Of a DNA stretch of 64,000 nucleotides, positions 23,836 through 34,025 are shown piece after piece; position 1 is the stretch's first letter; the number at the start of each line of letters is the position of its first letter. This stretch comes from Elymus sibiricus (taxonomy: Eukaryota > Streptophyta > Magnoliopsida > Poales > Poaceae): NCBI GenBank assembly GCA_039707655.1, contig CM077676.1, positions 430,815,379-430,879,378 of the forward strand, given 5' to 3'. Below the pieces are notes generated by a model that was given only the letters and a program-made list of their open reading frames with translations, was not told the origin of the DNA and did no database searches. The position numbers and the translations under genes were made by a program.

Positions 23836-24940
23836 ACATAACTTTTCCGAGAGTGACGTTCGGAAATATAACTTTTACCGAGCGTGCTCTCGGTAAAGAC
23901 TCTTGACCTAGAGCAGGAAACAGTCTTTACTGAGCGTACTCTCGGAAAAATGTGCCGACCTATAGAGCCTGAAATCTTTACCGAGAGTGGCAGCGTCTCG
24001 GCAAATGATATAAGGTTTGCCGAGAGTAGCTCTCGGCAAACCACAGACTCGGCCTGTCAAGTGGCAGCCACGTGGTTGTTTCCTATTGACTGTCTTTGCC
24101 CAGATGAACTCTCAGCAAAGTTGGCCCTGGGCGTATGCTGTGGGACCCGTGTGTTAGGCGTAGACACGTGGTTGTTTCCTATTGGCTCTCTATGCCGAGC
24201 GTTGCACTCGCCAAAGATGGCGCTCGGTGTATGTTGTGGGACCAGGCTGTAAGGTGGTCGACACGCGGCTATTTCCTATTGGCTGTCTTTGCCGAGAGTC
24301 ACTCTCGGCAAAGTTGGCGCTCGGCGTATGCTGTGGGACCCGTGTGTCAGGCGTAGACACATGGTTGTTTCCTATTGGCTCTCTATGCCGAGCGTTGCTC
24401 TCGGCAAAGCTGGCGCTCGGTGTATGTTGTGGGACCAGGCTGTCAGGTGGTCGACACGCGGCTGTTTCCTACTGGCTGTCTTTGCCGAGAGTCGCCCTCG
24501 GCAAAGTTGGTGCTCGGCGTATGTTGTGGGACCGGTGTGTCAGGCGTAGACACGTGGTTGTTTCCTATTGGCTCTCTATGCCGAGCGTTGCTCTCGGCAA
24601 AGCTGGCGCTCGGCGTACGGTGCGGGACCTGCTAGTCAGGCGGTCGACACGTGGCTGTTTCCTACTGGCTGGATTTGCCGAGAGTTGCCCTCGACAAAGG
24701 GACGCCACGTGGCAACCTCCGTTTCCGTCTGCCGTCCGTGAGTTCCTTTATTTTGCCGATGCGTACTGTACGACACTCGGCAAATCCCGTGTTTTGGCTC
24801 TCGGCAAATTTCTGTTTGCCTGAGAGGTGTACGCCGGGTGGTATTTGCCGGATGCAACTCTCGGCAAAGACTTTGCCGAGAGTTTTTGGCCCTTTGCCGA
24901 GTGTTTCTGGCACTCGGCGTAGCCGGCGATTCCAGTAGTA
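23836..24940. repeat. CACTA-3 subterminal region with a 96/97-bp higher-order tandem array
   Basis: Many copies of the palindrome arms TTTGCCGAGAG and CTCTCGGCAAA. From about 24060 to 24700 seven monomers follow each other; the anchor TCCTA(T/C)TG recurs at 24081, 24177, 24274, 24370, 24467, 24563 and 24660. The spacing alternates 96 and 97 bp, giving a 193-bp dimer. The long frames here are translations of the repeats. Confidence 0.88.
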
Positions 24941-25137
24941 CAAGGAGGAAGACCATGGCGCTGAGGGAGGTGATACCAGGAGGCCGGGACGCTGCGGTCG
25001 ACGAGGCCACCCTGCTCCGTGAGGCCATGGACTACGCCGTGTACCTGTGTGCCCAGGTCGACGTGCTCCGCCGGCTCTCGGAAGCCGTGAAAAAATCCGA
25101 CTCCGTCTCTCGGACGGTATGTGATGTGACAATTTAG
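24941..25137 (+). pseudogene. bHLH-like (IBH1/AIF type) coding fragment cut by CACTA-3
   Basis: Starting exactly at the CACTA-3 end, the frame reads TRRKTMALREVIPGGR, then VDEATLLREAMDYAVYLCAQ and VDVLRRLSEAVKK. This resembles the helix-loop-helix of atypical plant bHLH proteins of the IBH1/AIF group, which bind other bHLH factors and repress growth in brassinosteroid signalling. Such proteins usually have an N-terminal extension, which is missing: the transposon occupies its place. The frame is open through the junction into the transposon and ends at 25135-25137; a possible donor (GGTATGTG) lies at 25117. Family assignment is by pattern only. Confidence 0.55.
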
Positions 25138-25742
25138 TTGCTTATATAGTTCCATGTATTGCTGGTAATTTTCTGTGTATAAGCTATTCCCCTTCTTCTT
25201 TTTTTCTATATATGCAAAACAAATTCTAGTCTTGCAACAAGTACTAATGCTCCGTTCCAACTTGCTTGCCATGCAGTAATTCTTGGTCTCGGTGTACTTA
25301 AAAAAAAGGAGGCGTAACTAAGTACCAGGTGGTGGCCACATTGTCTGCATGATGATTGATCAGAGAGGTGCATTAGGCACAGCCGCCTCGTGCAAAGTGG
25401 TGAAGAATATATACCAGGATTTTCTCTTGTTCTTCTGGGAGGTCCAACCAGTGTAGAGTGCTTGCGAGCTAGCTGTAGCTGAGTGAAGATGTGCAGTGCA
25501 GAAAAACGTGTGGTGTCCATTGCAGAGGTGTGAGTATGTTGTTGTATTAGTCAGAAAATCTGTAGGATCTGTCACTACTTACAGCGTTCACTTATTTGGA
25601 GGAAAAGCAGCCAATGAAATGCATGGCAATCCCTGTCACTGTCTTTTTTCTCGATGGGAACAAATAGACAACTAATAAACCAACAAATAAATTTCTAACA
25701 TCTGGCATGTATATGTGTCTCCTAAGTCCTAATACTGCAGCA
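25138..25742. other. Non-coding stretch after the bHLH fragment
   Basis: No convincing frame. It may be the 3' untranslated region and downstream flank of the interrupted bHLH gene. Confidence 0.4.
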
Positions 25743-26004
25743 CTCCCTCCATCCTCAAAAGGGTATACTTCCAACTTTGTTGGAGAGTCAAACTATCTCA
25801 AAGTTTGACCAAGTTTGTGCAAAAATATATCAATGTTTATGAAACCAAATATGTATATGATGAAAATATATTTTATCATGAATCTAGTGCTACTAATTTG
25901 ATGGCATAAATGTTGGTGTATTATTGTATAAATACGGTCAAACATAAAAAAAAGTTTGACTTTTTAACAAAGTTGGAAGTACACTCTTTTAAGGACGGAG
26001 GGAG
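25743..26004. mobile_element. Stowaway-like (Tc1/Mariner) MITE, 262 bp
   Basis: Terminal inverted repeats CTCCCTCCATCCTCAAAAGG and the complement of CTTTTAAGGACGGAGGGAG, with further inverted match inside (TTCCAACTTTGTT / AACAAAGTTGGAA). TA follows on the right; the left flank is CA, probably a mutated TA. Confidence 0.85.
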
Positions 26005-26870
26005 TAACTGGTAAGAGCTGTGTGGAAAACAGATGGGAAATTACGTCTAGAAAATTTCCCAGGCAAGAATATACTAGGTACAGCAGATTGTGCCAAAGCC
26101 TACTGTAAGAATATTGTACACCCATAACCAATTCACATGCATACAGTTTTAGCACGCACATGCGAGGTTCTTCATTGTCTCTGTTACCTTTTTCATCAAC
26201 ATCAACGCCAACGCCAGGTAACTTAACTAGTGTACTACTGTAAAATGAAGTATCATCAAAAAGTGAAATTAAAAAAAGAGGCAGGTTTCGTCCTTGGACC
26301 AACACAAAATACATTTTCTTCAAATTGATAGTGCTAACGAAAACGTCCACAGTTGTTACATAATCTATCATCATCATGTCAATGCAATGTATGACTAGTT
26401 TTAGTACAAAAAAAAAACATTTGAAGAAATGGCAACATGCTTGGATCAAAACTTAAATAATTGATAACTGCCGGGATCTGGTATACATGCTGTCTTATAA
26501 AAGCAGTAACTGTCAACGGCTGCGTGAAGAACAGCCGTAAAATTATCTCTAGTCAATTCATAGTCTAGACTCCAGAATGTAGATACAAGAGTTTTACCAA
26601 AGCCACATCTAGCATACAGTCAATTCAGAGTACGTACCTGTGTGGGATTATTTTTCTACATCAACATACATACCAGCTAAGTTAGCTACTACTAATACAG
26701 TTTCAAAACTACCCCTCCGTCCCATAATATAACAGTGTTTTTAACACTACACTAGTGTCAAAAACGCTCTTCTATTATGGGACGGATGGAGTACAGGTTA
26801 AAAAATCGCATTTCATCCTGGGACCAACACATTGTATTTCAATTGATAGTGCTAGTTTAGGAGCAAATTC
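26005..26870. repeat. Diverged tandem duplication of about 350-500 bp
   Basis: 26005-26350 and 26505-26870 share ordered similar blocks: AACTGGTAAGAGCTGTG versus AACTGTCAACGGCTGCG, TACATTTTCTTCAAATTG versus TTGTATTTCAATTG, then ATAGTGCTA. The second copy contains the Stowaway at 26712. No coding content seen. Confidence 0.6.
26712..26791. mobile_element. Thalos-like Stowaway MITE, 80 bp
   Basis: Near-perfect inverted repeat around CACTACACTAGTGTC with arms CTCCGTCCCATAATAT and its complement (ATTATGGGACGGATGGAG). Flanked by TA on both sides (26710-26711, 26792-26793). Confidence 0.93.
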
Positions 26871-27574
26871 ACATTCTACAACTAATGGGGGCCAGAATTC
26901 TTCAGCAAAAAATAGTACTTCACCCATAAACATGCAAAAAATTAACAGCCTATAATGTGGGCCACATGTATGTAAAGAAATCTTTGGCAGAGAGCTCACC
27001 TTAGGTTGACTGCCATTTTAGTAGACCAAGACGTACTAGAAACTTGAGCCATTGAAAACTTTGAGGTGCATATGACACATGGTTGATAGGTCAAAAAAGG
27101 AGCAAGATAAAAAAATTTGAGGTACAGCCCAGCTGTGCAGGCCAATGGCCCAAGGCACACATTCATAAGCCATTTTTGATGCAGTGGGACAAAATTACCT
27201 TAATTACATGCAGATCGGCCAGTAAAATGAGTGCAGCTTCTCTGTTTGTATATTCTGAAGGATCCAGTAAAGTTGACTATGGTCTCTCTGTTCCTAGTTG
27301 CAAGAATCCACGGAGCAACAATGCATTTGCAGACAGAGGCAATAGACTGACTCTAAGCACAGGTATTTGCTATGCAAAGGGCAGAAAAGATCACAGACAA
27401 ATTCTGAACATATCTCATATCATGATAACAGGAACCTCCATATATGATATATTTGAGGTCGGCATAGCAAATATAGCAAGCATGCACCAGTACCAACTAT
27501 CGACAGTTCAAACATCATCGGTGCTATAGCATAGACGATAGTGTTGCTTGACACACGACAATGTGCCAACCATT
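26871..27574. other. Intergenic region downstream of the tetraspanin gene
   Basis: No gene recognised. A 148-codon frame at 27083-27529 has no recognisable domain and is probably chance. Confidence 0.4.
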
Positions 27575-27802
27575 AACACTGAACACCGGCCTAACTACTT
27601 AAGCATCTCACTCACTTCCAGGCTGGGTACGAGTTGGCCTGCCTGTTGTTCCTGAAAGCGCAGCACCCAACAGAGTAGACGACAACACTGAACACCGGCC
27701 TAACTACTTAAGCCTCACCAGGCATCTCACTCACTTCCAGGCTGGGTACGAGTTGGCCTGCCTGTTGTTCCTGAAAGCGCAGCACCCAACAGAGTAGACG
27801 AC
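27575..27802. repeat. Tandem duplication of the tetraspanin 3' end
   Basis: Copy A (27575-27683, 109 bp) and copy B (27684-27802, 119 bp) both run from AACACTGAACACCGGCC to AGAGTAGACGAC. They differ by a 10-bp insertion in copy B. Copy B includes the last 24 codons and stop of the tetraspanin gene; copy A repeats them in the 3' flank. Confidence 0.93.
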
Positions 27803-29730
27803 GATGAGGAAAATGAGGAATACGATGTTGACTGTGGCGATCTTCTTCCAGTCGTTCTTCAGGTTCGCAAGCACACCAGCCTTGCATGACTGGCAGTCGT
27901 AGCAGAGGGCCCTCTGATCATTCGACCACGTGTTGCAGTCGGGGTCATTGGTAGAGTTGAAGCCAGGAGGTTTGTCCCAGAAGGTCTCGCTCCGGTAGGT
28001 GAAGTTGCACCCGGTTGGGGGCTTGCAGCATCCAGACTGAACACAAGATACGGGTGTGTTAGTTGCAGAAAACACAACTTAGTAATTCAGCAACAGCTTT
28101 AGCATCGACAACACAATTCAAAGACAAATGTCAAGGCGGAAATGCACAAGACAAATACAAAATATATGATGGTCTGCATATGAGTACCATTGACAACAGT
28201 ACAGAAGCATCATTCAGGGTCAGACCAAAGATTAAATATCAGTATATAGTTCCTCTAAATGGCACAAGCTCCACAAGAGGGGTGACGTGAGGATGTATAT
28301 CATGAAAGTGCAGGTACAGTGCTTATGAAGCCACAAAAAGTAATAACAGTGGATTACACATAAAGAAAGAATACTGTATTAAGGTAAGCTACACCCTATA
28401 TTTGCATTTGGCAAAAGCTAAGGTGGCACTCCAAAGAAACCACCTCCAGGAAAAGCAACTCACAGATGCAGTAGGTCTTTGGTACAATAATGTCAAGGGT
28501 TTCAATTTCGCAAGTGGACACTATAATTGACATGAACACGATATTCCCACAATTGAGTACAGTTTATGCAACGTGAGAAATTTCAAGGGCACACTAAGTC
28601 CACAATTGAGTAAAAATTTATGCAAATCCTACTGCAAGGTCATTCCTTCATCAGAATGGTGTACAAATAAACAACAATCTCATGAACATCCTCAAAAAGT
28701 ACTGAGATCTAGTGGCATCGATTTGTACCCAACCATGCCATGAACCAAACTCAATGAACCAAGTTGAATTGCTGGCACTAGTAGTGACCACTGCTGAAAT
28801 CTTCCATTAGCTTTTTACCAGACCACTATCCCAATATAATGCATTGCCATGCAGCCAGAAAAGGTAGGCTAGCTGTATCCATTAGCACATTAGACAAATG
28901 GACAGCCAAGCAATATAGCAAGAGGGGAAACAACAGCAGTACAGAACAGTGGAAGACTGGTACAGAAATTAAGTCACTAATCGACAATGTAGCATAGCAT
29001 AGAAATTGCAGAGCAATTATTCATGCGAACTGAAGTGTCACGTGTGGTGGTCTTTGTGGAGATGAAATTTCGCATCCCCGGAGACCAATCGATTGGTATC
29101 CCCAAATTTCAACTAGCAGTAGCAGGGAATTTATTTTTCAACCAAATGTGCTCATAACAACTACACATTAACCACCAAAACTGCAAGGAACAAATCTAAG
29201 AACGAAGAACAGAAGAAGAAATCTGCCTGAATCGGGGAGAGGTTGTTGGTGACGAACTGCTGCAGCGACTCCCTCCTGGCCCCGAACCTCTGGCAGACGC
29301 CGCCGTCGCGGAGGCAGCTGCGGATCTTGGCCCAGTTGTCGGCGTTCTCGACCCGGCGCTGCAGCCAGGTGGAGTACTCCCCGAGGCGGTACTCCTTGTA
29401 CCCGCGGCCGGAGACGACGGAGCCGGCGCCGGGGTTGGTGACGACGAAGGCGAAGACGGTGAAGACGAAGAGGAGCGCGATGAGGATGAAGAGCGCGACG
29501 AGGTAGAGCCAGAGGAGGCAGGAGGCGCGGCAGAGGGACCCGGCCAGGCCCGCGAGGGAGAGCGCCAGGAGCAGCGCCCCCAGCGCGATGACCGGCCGCT
29601 CCAGGAACCGCTCGCAGTCGGTGGTGGACGCGCGGTGGCTCAGCCAGATGCCGCCGCCGAGGACCACCAGGGAGAGGACCAGGACGCCCGCGTTCAGCAG
29701 GCCCAGGAGCCCGTTGCTGCACCGCGCCAT
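27731..29730 (-). CDS. Tetraspanin (TET8-like), two exons
   Basis: Exon 1 is 29730-29227 (168 codons from ATG), exon 2 is 28036-27731 (101 codons plus stop), giving 269 aa, a normal plant tetraspanin length. Transmembrane segments lie at about residues 9-31, 45-67, 70-97 and 235-256. The large extracellular loop carries the plant signature GCCKPP and CYDCQSCKAGV, and exon 1 has YKEYRLGEYSTWLQRRV, all close to Arabidopsis TET8 as I remember it. These proteins organise plasma-membrane microdomains and exosome-like vesicles. The acceptor is canonical (TGTGTTCAG). At the exon 1 boundary set by the conserved NLSPIQ/SGCC junction the donor is GC (CAG/GCAGAT), not GT. The 1190-bp intron has no other recognised gene. 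The 3' end is tandemly duplicated. Confidence 0.93.
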
Positions 29731-30047
29731 GGCCGCCGCCGCTCGGTGTTCCTCCTCGTGGGGGCGTGCGTGGCGTGCGCGTGACGGGGTGGGGTGGGGT
29801 GGGGGTTTCGAGTAGGTGGGAGGGGAGGCGTGCGGCTTTGCGGCGGTGTGGGGTTTTTCTAGCGTGGTGTCCGGCGGATTTCGAATTTGGGATTCGAAAA
29901 GGGTGTCCGGGAAAACAAAAAGGAGATTTGGAAAGGAGGCACCCTTTTTCTACTTTTAGACCGGCCATAATTCAGATTTCTTTTTTTTTCAGAGATACTA
30001 ATTTTGCTAGGGCAGGGTGTTGTAACGTTAAAATTTGGACGCGCATA

Positions 30048-30263
30048 ACTGGCGAACGTTCGCCAGGGAGGGTGGCATTTGCGATGGCAGTTTTAGTTGA
30101 GAGGAAAAGGGGAGAGGTGGCAGTTTCTTCAGGCGACATGGCAGTTTCTCTCTGAGAAGGCAATTTTCGTTTAAAAACTACGGTCGTTTGATCTCGTTTG
30201 ACAACTAAAACTGCCAGCAATGATGGTTCGTTTGCCATCCCCCTAAAGTGAACGTTCGCCAGC
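30048..30263. mobile_element. Small inverted-repeat element (MITE) upstream of the tetraspanin gene
   Basis: Arms ACTGGCGAACGTTCGCCAG and the complement of GTGAACGTTCGCCAGC, with inner inverted pair GGCAGTTTTAGTTG / CAACTAAAACTGCC. TA flanks both ends (30046-30047, 30264-30265). 216 bp. Family not recognised. Confidence 0.65.
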
Positions 30264-30788
30264 TATCATTACCGTAAAATTTTGAAGTGGTATTTTTTTG
30301 GCAATTAATCCAAAATTTGCTGAGATAGGTGCAAAATGCCGGGTCTGGTAGACTAGTTCAAGATGTTTCACCAAAGATTGTGTATGCTCTCATTTTCCAC
30401 AACGCAAAGTTCAAGTAAATGCGGAAATGAGAGTTTGCGCACGTGAATGGTAATGCTAACCTGGTATATGTCTTCTTGTGCCACTCCATCGTTATAATGA
30501 ACTTTTCGTATGGCGCATACAAATTTTGAAAAGTTTGTGGTGTTTTAGCCGGCATGAAACGCATATGTAAATAGGCTGATTGATGAATTTGACAAGCTAT
30601 CTCTCCTCATGCTCATGAGCCATCTCTTGGTATGTTTTGTCGTCGTGTGCATTGTAGCGCTCCATGCCACCAAACAAGTGACAAAAACAGCTGCACGTAT
30701 AAAGTGGGCGGGCAGATGTGACGTGCCAGAAAAGGCTTTGGCCTTTCTGTTCGTATTTGATCACGAAATGCTTTCGTCTTTCCTGGCA
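30264..30788. other. Intergenic region between the MITE and the Pack-MULE
   Basis: No coding frame or repeat recognised. Confidence 0.4.
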
Positions 30789-30797
30789 TTTTGTAAT

Positions 30798-30990
30798 GAG
30801 GTAAAATCACCGGAGGTCCTAAAACTTGTCCAACATGTGATGATTTAGTTCTAAAACTTGCAAAAGTGAATTGATCAGTCCTACAACTTGTTTAAGATGT
30901 GCAAGTTTAGTCCACAACCACTCAGACGCGGCCAAGTGGCGCCAGCCGGCCCGGTCCGGTCAGCGCTGGACTTTTTGCAGATACCCCTGT
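30798..30990 (+). repeat. Left terminal inverted repeat of the Pack-MULE
   Basis: Starts GAGGTAAAATCACCGGAGG and contains GTCCTAAAACTTGTC and ATGTGCAAGTTTAGTCC; the reverse complement of 33656-33848 aligns along its full length with scattered differences. Confidence 0.9.
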
Positions 30991-31074
30991 CGTTTCTTGA
31001 ATTCAACCCGCAGGACAGTCACCGGAATTAATTTTGTCTAACTTTTCTGTTGGAATCCGGTCGGCTTCTCTGAT

Positions 31075-33117
31075 GTGTCGCTGGAGGAGCACCACCTACG
31101 CATCGAGAACTCGCGCCTCAAGGACGAGCTGGACCGCGTCTGCGCGCTCGCCGGCAAGTTCCTCGGCCGCCCCGTCTCTGCCATCTCCTCGCCGCTGAGC
31201 CTCCCGTCGTCCCTCTGCTCCGGCCTCGACCTCGCTATCGGCAGCAACAACGGCTTCATGGGAATGGGAATGCAGTCCATCCCGGACCTGATGGGCGGCG
31301 GCTCGGCGGCCATGCGCCTACCCGCTGGCATCATGGGCGGCGGCCTCGACGACGGCCTCGGCGGCGAAGTCGTCGCCATCGACCGCGGCGCCCTACTGGA
31401 GCTCGGGCTGGCCGCAATGGAGGAGCTGGTGAAGGTGACGCAGGTGGACGACCCGCTGTGGCAGCCCAGCCTGGATATTGGGCTGGTGACGCTCAACTAC
31501 GACGAGTACCGGCGCGCGTTCGCCCGCGTGCTTGGCCCCAGCCCCGCCGGCTACGTCTCCGAGGCCACCCGCGAGGTCAGCATCGCCATCATCAACAGCG
31601 TCGACCTGTCAACAGCCTCATGAACGAGGTGCGCATTGTCATCAACATGCATACTAGCGGTGCTTCATGCAGAAACAAAAGAGCTAATCGGTGCAATGCT
31701 GCAGGTTCGGTGGTCGGAGATGTTCCTGTGCGTGGTGGCGAGGGGAGCACGTTGGAGATCATCTCGAGCGGCATGGGCGGCACCCGCAGCGGCTCAATCC
31801 AACTGGTGACCATGCACTCCCATTGCATCCTAGCTCCACATTGCGATCAGCCTAACTTGAGCTCGCTCGCTCGCTCCTGCGACGTACTGACGCCCTGGTA
31901 TGTGTGCAGATGCGCGCAGAGCTGCAGGTGCTGTCGCCGCTGGTGCCGATCAGGGAGGTGACGTACTGACGTTCATGCGCTTCTGCAAGCAGCACGCCGA
32001 CGGGCTGTGGGCGCGCCATCGTGGACGTCTCGGTGGACGGCGTCCTCCGCCCCGACTCCGGCGCCGGCGGCGCCGGCCCGGCAGGGTACATGGGCTGCCG
32101 CCTCCTCCCCTCAGGCTGCATCGTCGAGGACATGCAGAACGGCTACGCCATGGTATGTAACCAAACACGTCCGTCTCGCCCACCCACCGGTCGAACGAAC
32201 GCGCCATCCGTACCGCCGTCCTGCTTCGGCCGGCGTATCCCCACGGCCGCCACCGCCACCGCCAGGCCATGATCAGTCCTTCTGCCTTGATTAGCGCACG
32301 GCTCGTCGGCATGTGGCGGCAGTCAGTTAGTCGGCCGCCCACATTAACGCCGCGCGCACGCACGTACACGCAGCGCGGCCACAGAAGGACGTGGACGAAG
32401 GTGAATCCAAGGCCTCCTCGCTCAAGTCAATGCTCTCGTCTCGTGTGACGACGGGCCGGGACGTGCATGCACAGATACGATCAGTGCCCGTGGTAAGTGT
32501 AACTGCTGAAGCTGTTGTATACTACTGTGCAGGTCACGTGGGTGGTTCACGCCGAGTACGACGTCGACGAGGCGGCGGTGCACGAGCTGTACCGCCCTCT
32601 GCTCCGCTCCGGCCAGGGCGCGTGCCGCTGGCTCGCCTCGCTGCAGCGCCAGTGCGAGTACCACGCCATCCTCTGGTCCAACCCGCACCCCAACCACGGC
32701 GACAGCCACGAGGCCATCTCGCCGGCGGGGCGCCGATGCATGCTCAGGCTGGCGCAGCGGATGGCAGACAACTTTTGCGCCGGGGTCTGCGCCACGGCCG
32801 CCTAGAAGTGGCGCCGCCTCGACGAGTGGCGCGTCGAGGGCGCCGGCGGACGGGACCCGGCCGGCGGGGAGGACAAGGTGCGCATGATGGCCAGGCAGAG
32901 CGTGGGCGCGCCCGGGGAGCCCCCCGGCGTCGTGCTCAGCGCCACCATTTCCGTGCGGCTCCCCGGCACGCCGCCGCAGCGCGTATTTGACTACCTCCGC
33001 GACGAGCAGCGCCGCGGAGAGTGGGACATCCTCGCCAACGGCGAGGCCATGCAGGAGATGGACCACATCGCCAAGGGCCAGCACTACGGCAACGCTGTCT
33101 CCCTCCTCCGTCCAAAC
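31075..33117 (+). pseudogene. HD-ZIP IV (GL2/ROC-like) transcription factor fragment, START-domain region
   Basis: Exon-like blocks at 31075-31628, 31705-31805, 31910-32152 and 32533-33117 are separated by introns with GT/AG borders, so genomic DNA was captured. The first encodes SLEEHHLRIENSRLKDELDR and VCALAGKFLGRPVSAISS, then TLNYDEYRRAF and AGYVSEATREV. Later blocks give [47 protein letters not shown] and [18 protein letters not shown]. This is the zipper-to-START part of an HD-ZIP IV protein, an epidermis regulator resembling rice ROC5 in memory. The homeodomain and C-terminus are absent. Single-base losses at about 31607 and 31745, a broken frame near 31968 and TAG at 32803-32805 (CAG expected) show it is not a functional gene. 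Confidence 0.9.
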
Positions 33118-33655
33118 GTAAGTGCATCATACTACCTTCCATCGTTTCTCATATTCTTCTCCACACATCTCAGTTCCTTCTAATTTTCTTTTGCTCCTCA
33201 TAATTAATCTCCGTGTCTTCTGACACTCGATTTTTCCCGTAAAATTAAAGCATCTGTGCATCTAACATTAACTAGTAGTAGTAAATAGCAATTAAACTGA
33301 CAAAACTCTCCTGCAACCAGATTAATGGTGAGAGATAGGTAGTTAATGATGAATAGTTTGTCAAGAAGGCAAGCACTCCTCTACCTCTCGTACTACTCGA
33401 TGGAGTAGTAGTACTGTACTAGCATGAACTAGCATGATGCAGGTTTCATGGCCATATTGGCAAATGCATGGGTTGGGGGCACAGTGACAGGGAAGAAGAC
33501 GAAGCAGAAAACTTCCAAAAAATTATCGTTCTTGGCTACAGAACTGGGATCCGGGGGTAGTAGTAGGGTTGACTTTTCCCTCCTTTTGGGGGCATGGTTG
33601 CATGTAGGCATGCAGCCTATCTGCCCTTGTCCTTGCTTGCATGCATGCTCACGGC

Positions 33656-33848
33656 AGGGGGGTATCTGTAAAAAGTTCAGCGCTGACTGTGTCGGTCCAG
33701 TTGGCACCACTTGGCTGCGTGTGAGTGGCTCAGGACTAAACTTGCACATCTTGCACAAGTTCTAGGACTGATCAGTCCACTTTTACAAGTTGTAGGACTA
33801 AACCATCACATCCTAGACAAGTTTTAGGACCTCAAGTGCTTTTACCTC
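33656..33848 (-). repeat. Right terminal inverted repeat of the Pack-MULE
   Basis: Reverse complement starts GAGGTAAAAGCACTTGAGG and aligns with the left repeat. The part between the last HD-ZIP block and this repeat (33118-33655) is intron-like DNA without recognised content. Confidence 0.9.
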
Positions 33849-34025
33849 TTTTGTAGTCTACACGCTTCAGTGTGCGTGCCAGAAATCCCGGCTCCTGCGT
33901 CCACAGGCACGACTTCATCAAGACGCGAACTCCTTTTTGCAGCAAACAAAACACCAGTGGCTACTCGCTGATGAAGTTAGCAGCAACACGTGTAGCCAGC
34001 AGTGTTTTTCTACGCCCACCAACTC

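Larger units (their letters stand above)
22828..24940 (+). mobile_element. CACTA-3: right part of a third CACTA transposon family
   Basis: Contains the last exons of an ORF1-like gene and a 1.1-kb subterminal region full of TTTGCCGAGAG/CTCTCGGCAAA repeats. It ends GATTCCAGTAGTA, whose reverse complement TACTACTGGAAT is one base off the usual CACTACTGGAA terminus. The left part is missing from the window; the Gypsy LTR adjoins it directly. The terminal base change probably immobilises this end. Confidence 0.75.
30798..33848. mobile_element. Pack-MULE (Mutator-like) carrying an HD-ZIP IV gene fragment
   Basis: 3051-bp element with long terminal inverted repeats: 30798-30990 and 33656-33848 (about 193 bp each, clearly alignable, both starting GAGGTAAAA at the outer edge). 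Nine-base target duplication TTTTGTAAT (30789-30797) and TTTTGTAGT (33849-33857), one mismatch, the size expected for Mutator. There is no transposase; the interior is host DNA with introns. It would depend on a MULE transposase elsewhere. Confidence 0.9.

Noticed and set aside
24182..24823. 213-codon plus-strand frame and several overlapping frames of similar sequence
   Set aside because: They are translations of the 96/97-bp tandem repeats of the CACTA-3 end.
27083..27529. 148-codon frame downstream of the tetraspanin gene
   Set aside because: No domain, no similarity recognised, AT-rich context; likely chance.
29168..29968. 266-codon minus-strand frame rich in Arg and Pro
   Set aside because: GC-rich shadow of tetraspanin exon 1 in another frame; the tetraspanin frame has clear membrane segments and family motifs.
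32391..33084. 199-codon plus and 220-codon minus frames
   Set aside because: Shadows of the GC-rich HD-ZIP IV exon in the Pack-MULE.
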